The notes beneath the pieces are model-generated. The model saw only the letters and a program-made list of their open reading frames with translations, was not told where the DNA came from and searched no databases. 64,000 bases of DNA from Galerina marginata (Eukaryota > Basidiomycota > Agaricomycetes > Agaricales > Galerinaceae). The number at the start of each line of letters is the position of its first letter. Positions within the stretch are counted from its first letter, which is position 1. Shown here piece after piece: positions 36,438 through 48,100 of the stretch. Made by a program: the position numbers and the translations under genes. The stretch lies in contig JAECYW010000006.1 of NCBI GenBank assembly GCA_023014335.1, positions 806,001 through 870,000 of the forward strand, read 5' to 3'.

Positions 36438-38270
36438 TTATATCATTACACAGGTAGAAATATCCAGCTTTACACCCAACGCGACGGTATCCGTGATGAC
36501 CTTCACCCGCATCCTCGAATCCTCGAGCTCCTTCTCCAACACCCTCGTCCGCTCCCGCTCCTCCTTCCGCAGCTCAGTCAGCACGGGCAGTAGCTCCGCC
36601 ACGCGCTCCCAGCTAGCACACCGCTGAAAAATAGTGTTGGATATCCCATCATCCGCTTCTTCGGACTCCTCCCATGTGATGCCGCAGTCGAGCTTGACGT
36701 TGAGAGGCACGATCTTGCTGAGGTATAGAGCGACGTCGTCGGGGCCCTCGATGATGGACACGCCCATAGAGAGCCGTTTGAGGCTCTGGAAAGGTACGAT
36801 GGAGGCGATTGGGGGTTGCGGGATGGATGTGGCGTCGATGAATAAACCGAGGTGGTGTAACTTGCGACAGTGACGCGCGAAGGGAGTAAGCGCGTCGAGC
36901 GTCAGGTTCGACTGTGAAAGATGGACGGGCTCGGAGTTCAACGACAGTGTCTCGATCGCCGGCCATGACGACGCGAGCAATTCAATGTCTGCTGGGTTCA
37001 ACACTAACGGGTATTGCTGAGTGAATTCGAGAGCCGTCAAGTTCGCGAGCTTTAAGACAGGCTTCAGGTGGTCCATTGTGACCATCAAGCCAGGATCGTA
37101 TGGATTCTCCGCCAATGTCGTCAAGCTGGCGTCGCGTAACGACAGCAACGCAAGGAATTTTAGGAGTTGGCAGTTCTCTGAGATGACGGAAAGGAGATTG
37201 TGCAACGCGGTTGGTGTCTCTATCTCATAAGAGTCGATATACAACATCGTTATGTTGGTCGGCGTGAATGATAGGTTGAAGAACCTCGAAGCGTCGTCAA
37301 ACGTGACTGCCATAGAGTGGTCCCACAGTGCCGGGAACGACCCTTCCGACAGTGACGGGTTGAAGGTGGAGACGTCGAGGACGCTGCCACAACCCTGCTC
37401 GGGCACGTACTGGAACTCGATTATACCCAGGTGCTCCAACCCTGATAGGGTTTCCGCAATGCACGTCGTGAAGTAATACCGGGGTAGAGTGATTCTCTGG
37501 AGCTTCGAGAGCAACATCAAAAGGTTCGCCATCTCTGTTTCGATGCACCGCAATGGCACGTAAGAACGAACGTCCAGCGAGGCCAAATTCGGCATACGAG
37601 CCGCAATATCTTGGAAGAACGGACGTGGGGAGATGGTCTCGAGCTGTAATGGAAGCCACACCGTGAAACTCTTAATCCCGCTGTGCATGAACATAATGCT
37701 GATGCTGAGCGGGGCCCTCCACTGAAGGGTGTGCATGTTCGGTAGGATGTCGAGTCGCGTCCGCGTCCTTGCCACGTCGTCGAATACGCTTTGCTTCATC
37801 TTCCGAGGGGGAGTCAAGCCGTCAGGCTCATAGACCAAGCGCCTCACGCGATTCGCGTACTTTTCGAAACGTTTCCAGTCTGCTGACTCTGGCAAGCGAT
37901 CGAATTCCTAGAGAAACGGGATGAAAAACGCGTAACAACCAAACGCAAAGACAAAACTCACGTATAATTCCTCTGATACCCTCAGTGGCGCCAAGATGCC
38001 AAACAGCTGGTGTAGATCATCCACCTCCTTCCAGAGAGAGTCCAGGGCAATATCTGACCACCTTTTACACGTCTGAGCGTTGACGACGTTGGAGGCTGGA
38101 TCTAGAAAGCTGAATATCATGTCCAGGAGTTCTGGAATGCATAAAACGCGGTGCATCCCGTGCAGGTCGCTCGAGGCTCTCATTTCCGGGGAGGCTGTGG
38201 GCCGTGAGGCGTTCTCAACGCAAAAGGGTACAGAAGAAAGAGGTTTGTGGTGGATAGGAACAAAAGACAT
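36438..38270 (-). CDS. F-box protein ending in a CaaX-like motif
   Basis: The protein is about 587 residues. Exon 1 encodes MSFVPIHHKPLSSVPFCVEN and, at residues 41-95, an F-box (CIPELLDMIFSFLD, then TCKRWSDIALDSLW). A single intron (donor GTGAGT after EELY, acceptor TTTCTCTAG) leads to a 480-codon exon with LRR-like segments (LASLDVRSYV, LEHLGIIEFQ, LTALEFTQQY, IETLSLNSEP, LHHLGLFIDA). Near the C-terminus is a charged helix (RKEERERTRVLEKELEDSRM), probably coiled coil. The last four residues are CVMI, which fits a CaaX prenylation signal. Predicted SCF substrate receptor. Its first 65 codons, with upstream DNA, are duplicated at 56,964-57,164. Confidence 0.85.
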
Positions 38271-40530
38271 ATATTCTGTCCGAACAGTTGAACCGCATCA
38301 AACACAGCACAATAGAGCCGGGCCGCTCCCTTGTTCCTCCCCACCATCATGCATCGAACAGGCTCCAACTTCAAAGACTGACATACTGACGAGTCGAAGG
38401 TTTATATTTAAAATCGCAGTAACAATCGGTATCACATTCGATTTCTCTGCTTTTCTATGCTAGTTGTCTTCGGAGGTATTTACATCATTTGAACGAATGT
38501 TAAGACGGAACTTATGTGGTAGACTTTGTGACAGAAAACGTTGACGAGGATCTCGTACACCGAGAAGGGGACGGCCTATATGCAGATGATAATGTGAGCG
38601 CGCCTTTGCGCACGATATCAAATTGCCTTGCCCGATCTCTTCCAGCAGGGGATGCCATCCGTTTATTTTCAACATGTCGCTCTTCCTCCATATTGGAATC
38701 TTCATCAACAGAATGAGCCATGGCCAGTATTTGGAAGGGATCAACCTCATAATCACCTTGAATTAGCTTGCGCAGGATAAATCTGGCCTGTCGAAGCACA
38801 TGTATCGTCCACCATACCACCGTCCGGCTTTCGTACATCGCCTCGAAATGGGCTTTATCAGATGCAGAGCCCTGCCGGACTGCCAGCCCAATAGACCTAT
38901 AGGTTATCGGTGAACATCAGTGAACTAGTTCAGTGTCCACATGACAGTTTACATTGGTTTAATGTTTCTCATGGTCAACATAGGATGGTACTCATGTCAT
39001 GTTATTTTCAGAAAGCTTTGTTGATCTCTTCCGGTATTCCGAACTCATCGCTTCATCGACCTCGACGAGGACGAGTGGCCAGCATGGAGAAACATCAGGA
39101 GAGGTTAGAGCAGAGCCTTCCCTTTGGATCGTCCCCCATAAAACATTTCCTCCCAAAGTAAGCCCTGCTGCCTTTCGTACATTCCATGTCACTCCACTTA
39201 TCGTTGGACAAAGGCATCTATAACTGTAAGACGTACTTAATTTTAGGAAAGACAGATACGATTACAGTGTATTCCAGGCTGATGGATAGAAGTCGCTTTC
39301 AAAGCACCCCGTGAGCACTCGGCAAACGCTGGCCTCGAATAAGTACCCCTCAGTCGAGGTGAACCTCTTTCCTTTCCTTGCGATCGCCATCACTCCCCAG
39401 TGCAGGTCTGTGCTATGCTCAAGGCTCTCCTAATCGCTGTCCTATGTCTTGTCGCCGGTCATGGTGCTGCGCAGAACGCGACATGCCAATCAGGATTCGC
39501 TTGGGTGGGTAGATATCTGCGTTGAACGATAATTCCTCTTCATAACAAACTTGATCTCTAGAGTTTTAATAGTTTGAACCAAAGTCCATGCGACATTGCT
39601 GCGTTCCTTGCCAGTGTTTGCGTAAACCAACGTGAGCAATTACTGATCATCCTATGCCCATTGATACTTCACGCATCGTTTCAGCGTTCATTTTACAGCC
39701 CCTACCACCTACTTTCGAGTATTTGGGGCCTCCCGCGGGGCTGGGGAACCCTTGCAGGTGTAGCACCGTATACTACTCCTTGTTGAGCGCCTGCTCTGTG
39801 TGCCAATTGGCTAGTTTCATTCGGTATCTATTTTCCTTTGACCCTATACACCATTCGCACTTATGTTCCACGAAGCTGGACAGACTACGAAGCCAACTGT
39901 ACGACCGTATATTCTCAAGTGTGGGTGCGCTTATTGATCAAACTTAATTTATCACCGATTTCGCGAAGTTTCCAGCCGCCTATTCCTCCTTACACGAAGG
40001 TGCCTCATTATGCGTACCTAGATGTTACGGTGCGCTTGAACTCCTGTTTTAAGAAAATCTCGATTCTGATACCCTCTTCAGACGGGTAATACCTTTAATG
40101 TAACACTCGCCCAAGCAGCAGGTATCAATGCTCCATTGATTAGACAAAAGTCATCTGAGCTCACCGATGCCTTTTCATCCAGGTGGTACCGAGTCGACCA
40201 GTCTTCCCTCTTCTACCTCTCCTGCCTCTGCGACCGGCAGTGGAAAGAAATCCAACGGCGGAGCCATTGCTGGAGGCGTAGTCGGGGGAATTCTCGGTCT
40301 TCTTGTGATTGCAGGATCCGTATACTGGATTCTTCGTCGTAAGAAACAGGCCGCCGCCTCCCGAGCAGACATCGACCCCGTCGTGTTCACTTCGCAAAAC
40401 CAGTCGAATGTACCCCCCGCTCCTCCCAGTTTCCCAAGTACATCGCCGCCGATGCGACTATACGTAAGGTCTCTTTTTCGTTTGTTCAAACGGATGCTAA
40501 TCCCTCACCCTTAGGACCCGAATGACCCTA
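38076..40530 (+). repeat. Module X, inverted copy at 54,675-57,164
   Basis: About 2.45 kb, from codon 65 of the F-box gene (break just after VNA) to GACCCGAATGACCCTA in the last exon of the receptor-like gene. It is present in reverse orientation at 54,675-57,164. Similarity covers coding and non-coding parts. Confidence 0.9.
38460..39240. other. Conserved part of module X with possible reverse-strand gene remnant
   Basis: Reverse frames (38,992-39,192 with SALTSPDVSP and LVLVEVDEAMSSEYRKRST; 38,512-38,838 with TIHVLRQARFILRKLIQGDY) are also found in the inverted copy (forward at 56,047-56,235 and near 56,360-56,770). The inverted copy has in-frame stops and shifts. An ancestral gene is possible, but I recognise no family and see no complete model. 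Confidence 0.35.
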
Positions 40531-40655
40531 GCACTTATCCAACCAGCAACCCAAACTCGCACATGAGTTATAATCCGTATATCGTGAACCAAGGCCAACC
40601 CGGCCACCAAATGCCACCTTCAGGAAATTTTCACCCTGGCGTCCCAGAAGTCTAA
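39415..40655 (+). CDS. Cys-rich single-pass receptor-like protein, copy A
   Basis: Residues 1-19 are a signal peptide (MLKALLIAVLCLVAGHGAA). The ectodomain holds SLNQSPCDIAAFLASVC, then EYLGPPAGLGNPCRCSTVYY, SLLSACSVCQ, TDYEANCTTVYSQ, PPIPPYTKVPHYAYLDVT and DTFNVTLAQAAG. This Cys pattern is a recurrent, uncharacterised Agaricomycete family. One membrane helix (GGAIAGGVVGGILGLLVIAG, then SVYWILRRKKQ) is followed by a Pro/Ser/Tyr-rich cytoplasmic tail with HMSYNPYIVNQGQPGHQMPP, ending PGVPEV. Introns of about 50 nt keep frame; the second uses donor GTGAGC after VNQ. The layout (secreted Cys-rich head, glycine-zipper helix, basic stop-transfer, polar tail) suggests a surface sensor or anchor, but no function is known. 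Confidence 0.78.
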
Positions 40656-41600
40656 TGGCTGGCTTCGAGGTAGCGGTCCAACATCCGCGAGGAAGTTTGA
40701 ATGTTTAATCCTGAAAGGAAGCAAATCATCAGCTCACAAATCCCTAAATTTGATCTTAATATTAATATGAGCGCCGCCGGATCCGCTCAAGTTGTCAAGA
40801 GGTATGCGGGACAAAAATCTCCTACACGAGGTCGGAAATCGGGATTAAGGACCCGTGGGGCCCCCTCCCCCCCCTCCGGCCATCAACGGCAGGCCTAAAA
40901 AGGAAATTTTTCCTCAGTTTATGTTTTCTAGAATTTCTAATGTCGAAAATTTCACGCTCCATTCATTGCATGTCAAGCCACAGATAGCTCATAGTAATGT
41001 AAATATGCTAAGAACCTCCTTATTGAGAAATCTAGTCTATGGGACTCAAAATATCCGAGGGACGGCGCATCAAATTTGGTGTCAAACTTCGCTAGAAAAT
41101 GATATAAGGCGACTACTGGTCTAAAATTGGTCTCAAACATAGAAATGCGGGTGTTGATAGCCTTCAGAACCAGTCTTGGCTCTGCAGTGCAGTGAATAAG
41201 TTGCGGATTGGCCCACATACACCATATTTTGAATCTAAATATGGAGGTCCGAAAACAGGAATAAGCCTCGGCCAGACCCCCCCCCCTCCTACCCTGTGTG
41301 CCGGGTTCTTCCGGCCCATACCTCTTGCAAGTTGTTCACTCGCGTTTTTTTTCAGACCTGCTCTTCAGAATGAGGATGATGTCCTCAGGCTGGATGTCGG
41401 ACGGTTGCAAACATTTAACTCTGTTTGTATGGTATGTCGCTAATAATCAGGCACCCCCCTTCGTGGTGCTAGATGACCATTATTTGAAACGCGTTTGTAA
41501 TCTAAGAAAGACGGTTTACAGATTCACGCGCACTGGTGCGCCCGTGGAATGCTGGCGCGTGACCCAATTGGCACCATGATTATCAAATTCTGTTGCCGAA
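40656..41600. other. Spacer between modules X and Y with C-tract repeat pair
   Basis: This stretch is absent from the inverted arm. Two diverged direct repeats of about 50 bases begin GAGGTCGGAAATCGGGATTA (about 40,828) and GGAGGTCCGAAAACAGGAAT (about 41,245). Each is followed within about 30 bases by a run of C residues (near 40,862 and 41,276). No gene was seen. Confidence 0.4.
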
Positions 41601-43678
41601 TCTTGACGACTTTTTCGTTTTGTTCCGCCACTTCCTCATAATGACTCGTATCCTTGAGCTTTCTACCGAAGTTCTTATCGAGATTTTCTCCTTGGTGTTC
41701 TTTACAGACCTCTTATCCTGCAAGCGGACATGTCAAACTTTTTTCGATGTCATTTCGAACTCGATTGAGCTCAACTATCAGATCGAACTGCAGAAGTCTG
41801 GTATGCAAAACAATCCAGCTTGTTCGCTGTCGTTGCCTAGTCGTTTGAAGATGATTAAGGATAGAGAACTGGCTTGGGCGTCCTTTGACTTCAAATTCGT
41901 GACCAAGGTTCAAGTCCCGCCTGAGTCATTTGGCGTTTTTGATGTTTCTGCTCGCGTCCTGCTGCTGGGGAAAGAATCCTCCAACGAGACATTCGAGGCG
42001 GATGGAATACAGTCCGTCAGGCTTCCGTCGAGCGATGATGAAAATGTATCCATTGAATGGAAAAACCTTGACTTGGGAGCAACAATCCTTGACTTTCGGC
42101 CATCAATCGAAGCCCACGACTTGGTCGCCTGCGTAGTACTGTGAGTTTACCTTGGCGCTGCTATTTACGTGATCATGACCTCTTTCCTTGAAGCTTTTGC
42201 TGACCTCCCTATCACTTTAGCGTTCCGGACAAAGAGGACCCAGAAATTTGGAACATCAACCTCGTTCTCCGGCAATACTCTGATACCAGCAAAAATCACA
42301 GTGCTGCGTTGAAGCCGATCATTTTTGTTTGCAGTGCCCTGCCTCACGAAGAGCCTCCAGCCGTGAGCATAGACATTTCGGGAGATAACCTCGCGATAGA
42401 TATCTTATTCCTCGATGATTCTTCCATGGAGGCGACCAATAATTTATTTGTTTTTAATTGGAAATCTGGGGAGAGTAAAACGGCGAGTTTTCGACTTATA
42501 CCTTGACATCGCTTTGGGTCGCGCTTGACTAATCGCATTCCTACTCCCAGATTCATCCGACTCGAGCTTCCAATTCAGGAACTATATTTTTGCGCGAGGA
42601 TATTTTGCTTCAGCCAAACACCGTTGCCGGATCTCTTGATATCTATCGGATACCGCAAAGCACTTCCGATTCCACACCCAGCCGAATTCAACGCTTGATC
42701 TCGCTCGGCTTGCCTGATCTCAACATGGGCTATGCGCTATCCACTCTGTCTTGCCGAGGAGAACCTGGTGTCAATCCCAAACCCGCGAAATATACTCCGA
42801 GCATTCGCCCGTATACCAATGATCCGAATGTAGAAATTATGCGGTTTGCCATGGAAATAGTCTCCGTGTTCGACGAGACCAAGGAGGATTACTTTGTAAT
42901 GATTACACACCGGCAAGCGCTATTGGATTTTTTGGACTTGGAGGAAGAGCGGCAACGTAGAGAAAGTACGAGCAGCGGGGCGCGCATCTCCTGGGCTGTG
43001 TGGGGCCCCCGTATAAGCCGATGGTTCGAGGTAGATTCATTCAGTTCTTTCTTCACAATGGACAGCTTTGGACAACGCTACGTTCGACTTACAAATCCTG
43101 AAGGAGAAGTAGAGGAAGGTTCTCCGGAACCTCGAAACGCCATTCATATCTTTGACTTCAACCCTTTTCACGTCAAATTTATGGAGATTCATGGGTCGGT
43201 TGTTGTAGCACAGAAACCGAATTTGGCTCTGCATGTAGTTGGCGGAGGGGCGGAGGGCCTTCGCGCCACGACAACAGAGAGTATCTGTCCTGGCAGAGGT
43301 GTTTTCACCCGGGATATTGTAGGGATGCTGCCGTACGTGGAACTTATAAGCGATGGGTGGCCTTTCAGTAAGTATAAGGGACTTATGATAGATGAAGAGA
43401 GGTTGGTAGCCATAAGGGTATGTTTTAATTTTTTTTCTACTTTGCTGTCATTCCGACAATTATCTGACTCAAGAGGATCTATCTAGACGGATATGAATAC
43501 GTTTAGAATACAATCAGTGGATGTTATTTACTTTGGTTAAATTTACGGACAATATTTCAAGTTAGTCAATATATAGTTCACGATTTTTAAGTATGAGACG
43601 AGCCCTCCTCCTATCCCTATCACTATCTCTATGCTTTTTCGCAGTTTTGTGTCGACAACGGACGCGTGATGCATGTGC
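41600..43678 (+). repeat. Module Y, inverted copy at 57,285-59,420
   Basis: Similarity starts about 40 bases before the F-box start and runs past the stop to ACAACGGACGCGTGATG at about 43,662-43,678. A second, decayed partial copy (Y'') lies at 54,050-54,600. Confidence 0.88.
41641..43540 (+). CDS. F-box protein of module Y, copy A
   Basis: MTRILELSTEVLIEIFSLVF with LSCKRTCQTFFDVISNSIEL is an N-terminal F-box. The rest has no clear repeats but matches a widespread Agaricomycete F-box layout with LFVFNWKSGESKT, GTIFLREDILLQPN and IHIFDFNPFHVKF. Introns: one after DLVACVV (GTGAGT); one at 42,483-42,550, which keeps frame only as a GC-AG intron; and a last one (GTATGT near 43,419 to CTATCTAG), which gives the end TDMNTFRIQSVDVIYFG at 43,540. 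Without the last intron the frame stops at 43,486. All three features are shared by the copy at 57,493-59,373. Predicted SCF receptor; target unknown. Confidence 0.78.
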
Positions 43679-43772
43679 ATATGCATCAGCACGTGCACAG
43701 CCACACAGCTTGCTCGCACTCCCAACTTTGAACTTTCATTCCCTTCCAACTCGGAACGCTTCCATCCCCGAC

Positions 43773-44163
43773 CTATGGAGTCGGAGGATAATCAATACCG
43801 TGGGCGGCAGCTTCAGCGTTGGCGGCACCAGCGGTTTCATCGACGCCGACACTAGCAGCACCGGTAACGGGCTTAGCACTCAGGTCAACACTATTTTCAT
43901 CGGCATCAGCATCAGCAGCGTCAAAAGATACTGACACCCCAGCACCTCATCAAGTTCAATGCATTCCGAGATCGTTTCACTTCGTCACTTTCTCGCTGCC
44001 GTGCCCTACCTTAATGTACTGTGATGAAGTATGCCACTCTGAATAAACAAATCAGGCCAGGTCCTATCTCTTGTACCATGTATTCATCTGTTTTCGTTAC
44101 TGGTTGCAAGCTGTGTTCCCAACGTCCTTCTGAACAACGAATGACAGCCCTCACCTGCGCCAT
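43773..44163 (-). CDS. Small hypothetical protein, head-to-head copy 1
   Basis: The reverse frame begins MAQVRAVIRCSEGRWEHSLQ, then KTDEYMVQEIGPGLI. After a probable intron it continues in an Ala/Asp/Gly-rich tail (ENSVDLSAKPVTGAASVGVD), ending HGIDYPPTP. The N-terminus is closely matched by the forward frame at 44,852, which supports it as real coding sequence. No family recognised. Splice borders between the two parts are uncertain. Confidence 0.4.
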
Positions 44164-44301
44164 GACAGATCTTGAGAAAATGACCGGGTTTTCTGGATTC
44201 TCTTCAGATGTGCATGGCCCACCTGCATGCCGAAATGGCATCGGTATTGGTCATTGTCCGAATGAACATCAATTTTCTGTCCGGATATTGACGGGGGTAT
44301 G

Positions 44302-44836
44302 CAAGGGGGCACCGGGATCAAAATGCCGGACCGGTACCCGGTTAGTTAGTCCAGCCGCCGGAGGCCAAAAAAAAATTTGGACCCCCCGCTAATCTGACCT
44401 CAGAACATAGTTTTAGCTCAATGAAGCGGATAAATAGTGACCAAATCTTCGAATACAGTCAGAAAATTTAATAAATATGGTTATATCCACCCAAAAAACG
44501 GCCCAATGTCCGTCAAATGTCCGGTACTGCCTTAAACTTGAAGATACTCACCAAAATCCTCTACTATAATGATATTACTTTTTTAGTCAACTAAAATGTG
44601 CAATAAGCAATCCATGTTACTTTCGAGGTTCTATTTGCATCCTTATACCTTGCAGACCACCGGAGGCAGGTCAACAATTGCTGAGACCGGACTTGATCCA
44701 CGGAAGTCGCCGAAAATTATGTAATATTACTATATTTGGACATGTTCCTGATTATGTAAGTTAGTTAGTCCACCAAAAGTTGCCCTAAGAAAAATATCGA
44801 CCCTAGGTAGAGATTTTTTTTTCCGGTGCCCCCTTG
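44302..44836. mobile_element. hAT-like non-autonomous element, 535 bp
   Basis: Terminal inverted repeat CAAGGGGGCACCGG (44,302-44,315) with its exact complement at 44,823-44,836. The 8-bp direct duplication GGGGTATG lies on both sides (44,294-44,301 and 44,837-44,844). The inside is A+T-rich, with GTTAGTTAGTCCA near both ends (about 44,340 and 44,759), and has no transposase frame. The 8-bp duplication points to the hAT superfamily. The ends differ from those of the element at 16,993, so it belongs to another family. It sits between the two head-to-head small-gene copies. Confidence 0.85.
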
Positions 44837-44851
44837 GGGGTATGAGGTGCC

Positions 44852-44926
44852 ATGGAGCAGGTAAGGGCTTTCGTTCGTTGTTCAGAAGGGCATTGGGAAC
44901 ACACCTTGTTTCAACCTCTCACAGTA
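44852..44926 (+). pseudogene. Small gene, head-to-head copy 2 (first exon only)
   Basis: MEQVRAFVRCSEGHWEHTLF matches the N-terminus of the reverse gene at 44,163 (MAQVRAVIRCSEGRWEHSLQ). The match is lost after QPLT, where GTAAGG could be a donor, and no matching second exon is seen. Probably a truncated copy. Confidence 0.45.
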
Positions 44927-45119
44927 AGGTATGCGATCAGTTCAATTTCTGTCCATACGACTAGTAAAGACAGTTAATTTCTAGGAACATACAGTTGAAC
45001 CTACAGCTGTTCAAGACCAGCGTTTCTGAGAATACTGTTTTCGATCGTAAAATTCCTTGGTACGCTTTTACCCACAACTACCACTGGCAGAATTTTCGCG
45101 ATATAATTAATGATTAAAG

Positions 45120-48100
45120 ATGTCCGGGCCAACTCAAAACGTTGGAACAACACTTACTGGAGGCATCCAAGATATTTCAGCACTCTTGCCTCTCCTCGGC
45201 ACTGATCAATGCGAGCAGCACGTCGGATCCGCTCTCGACGGAGGATATCTCTACGCTGCGGCTGCGCCTCTGTCGATCTTCGGGTGTCTTGGTATTGTCA
45301 AAGCCGGCATGTCCATCCTCGTTTCCAGCATTTCCATCCCGAAAATCTCTATTTCTTTGCGCACATTCTCCATAAACTTTTCTCGAGGACGATGGTTAGG
45401 CGCTAGAACCCTCATCAATGCCGGTTTCGAACCTGCGGGGACCGTCGCTTCTCTGATAGCAATGGATGGGGAATGCTATAAGGCAGAGACGCGGCTCATG
45501 CAGATTCTCGAGGAGAAACACATTGATAACCCGGAAAACCTCACGATTGTATGGAAATCCCGAAAATGGAACATCTCCCTTGTCCTATTCACCATAGTTG
45601 CAGCTGCTATCAGTGGTACACCTTACATCGCTCTTCTTTTGCAGAATTCCCAGTCCTCGTTGGTACATACGCCATGGATCTTCCCCCTTCTTCGCACTGT
45701 TGGCAGTTGCCTCGCGACTGTTTGCTGTCAATTCCTCATTCAATCTCGCGTCATTTCTCTCATGAAGAATCGCATCGTCTTCACGGTCATGAACCGTTTC
45801 CTCACTGATGACCCCAGGTGCAAATCCTGGCTGAATGAACGTCTTGGGAGTGAATGGAAAGTGTCCCTTCCCGCCGAACAATGTCTGTGGAGCCTGGAGC
45901 AGGTTCTCTCATCTGATAGGGACTGCGCCGGTTATAACTCATCCATCCATCCATCCATCTCATCTCAAAATTTAGGCAGTGAACCAAGTGATTATTCTGA
46001 AAAACCAGAAAATCATCGTGTTATTTTGATCGAGCCGCCTTTTCCCTACGTTATCCATAGGAAATTCCAGACGCTGCACAACAACCAATTCGACGCGCCT
46101 GGCTTCGACCATGGCTTTATCCTCATCTCATGGACAGTCCTTTGCCTTTCTCTTCCCGCTACGGTGGCGGGATATATAGGATGCTTCACGTTGGTTAGCA
46201 ACAGCCAAGGGAATGGTCCTTTGATTTGGCTGGTACTGGAAGCTGCCCTATCCATTATTCGGATTCTGGTTTGGGCATTGAACCCAGAGTTGGACGAAGC
46301 AAAACTGGCGGTGAAGGTAAAACTGACTGATGATAAACCGCTCGTTACTACCGAAAAAGGAGTCGAGGTTATTAAATCGACAGGTGACAATACCCTTGCG
46401 CTGGTTCCTGAACGTCGATTCCTCGAGTGGATTACTCCGTATACCGGCCCTATGGATCAATTTCAAACTCTTGAAAATCTCGCCTTGTACTTCACGCTCA
46501 CAGTCAGTCGCCATGAACATAGGTGCCTGTACATGACAATTCTCGACCTCAATAAGCGAATTGCGGTGACAATCATCCAGGAGGAAGGTGTATTGAAGTA
46601 CTTCGATGCTACTGTATCGTGCAATCCCATCGCCAGCGAAATGGAGGCTATTTTGGCATCAGCAATTGACGAGAAACATCCCTGGAGAACAAATGACGCC
46701 ACACTCTTTGATGCACTGAAGAAATATTACGACTCCATAATACAAACCCTCCAGAAGAGAGATCGCCACAACCCCATGCGTAAGCACGCCTAATTTTGAC
46801 ATGAACGATGACTCTTATACCGTAATGAAAGCCTTTGAATGGAAATGGAACCTTCTTTCCACAAGTTTTGAAGAGAAGAAAACTTCCAAACAAGACTTGG
46901 AACCTCCATCTCCGACCGTGGAGCCTCAATCTCCGACCGAGCGCGACCTGTTATATCTTGGTCGGGGATATGAGCACCATCTCAAAACTGAGTTGATCAG
47001 AACGTGGGGCAGATGGATCGTCAGCGACCTGAATGGCATGCAGTCAGACGCACTGTTGGACTGTCAACACGTGACAGCAGATGCAGCTAGTGAAAAAGCA
47101 AAATGGGAACTCACCGCGCTGGATGGCCAGTTAGCACGGGAGTGGACAAGGCGCGAACTGTCCCTCGTTTTGTCGTCGACCAAAATTGAGGGCGTTCTCG
47201 AACGGCGAATGAAGGAATGCATGGTCGTCGAGGACAGGGAAAACAGGGGGCTGAAGGAGTGGATGTGGTCCGAGTTCCTGATTGGACAGCGGAAGCGATT
47301 GGAGAAGGAAAGGAGGCAAGCGAAGGAGAGGATGGAGGAAGAGATGAAGGATGCAAGCGAACGTGCTGACAAAGAGGGGCGGTCGTGGAGTGATTACGAA
47401 CTTGAATTCTTTTCTCCTCAGTGGAAGAAAGCAATAGAGTTGCTTGACGAACAATGGTTGGCAGGTATCAAACTTGGCCATTCAGGGCTAAAGGATACGA
47501 CATCCGATGAAATTGACGAACGGCTGCCTCAGCGTGTATTTATGGAGCAGTTCATGCAACCATTCGAGCACTGGCATCCTCGACGCGAAATTGAACAAAG
47601 CGAGATGCGCGCGACAATCGAACGCATAAACAACTTGAAGGCGAATTCGAACGGCGAGGATCTTGAAGCTTATCGATTTCCAGAGCCAGATCCAAGGGGC
47701 ACAGCTAAGTTCGTGAGACTCGAGAACTTGGAATCACGGTGGATGGCCCGGGCCTACTCAGCCACTGTGTACGACGTCAAGGATTGCGATGATAAAGACC
47801 TCATCCTCGATGTCATCAAGATGAGCAACACTCGCTCTGTGATAAACGTGGATCCCGCTCTGGTCGATTCCATACCTGAAAACGACCATCTTCTGTACAT
47901 CGGCACCAGTGGAAAAGTGCCTGCGTTCATTCAACGGAATCGGAATCGATGGTGGGATCAACAAACGGGAAATTCCTCAACATTTTATTTCTCTCCAGAA
48001 ACGACGGACCGTACTGGGGCCGGCGTCTCTTCTGATATATCGACAATTGCTCACATATACATATTTCTTAAAATGCCATCCCGCCTCCGACTGCGCTTGC

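Noticed and set aside
46780..46831. Bicistronic or operon-like pair of genes 7 nt apart
   Set aside because: An in-phase 52-nt intron over the gap explains the arrangement more simply in a fungus.
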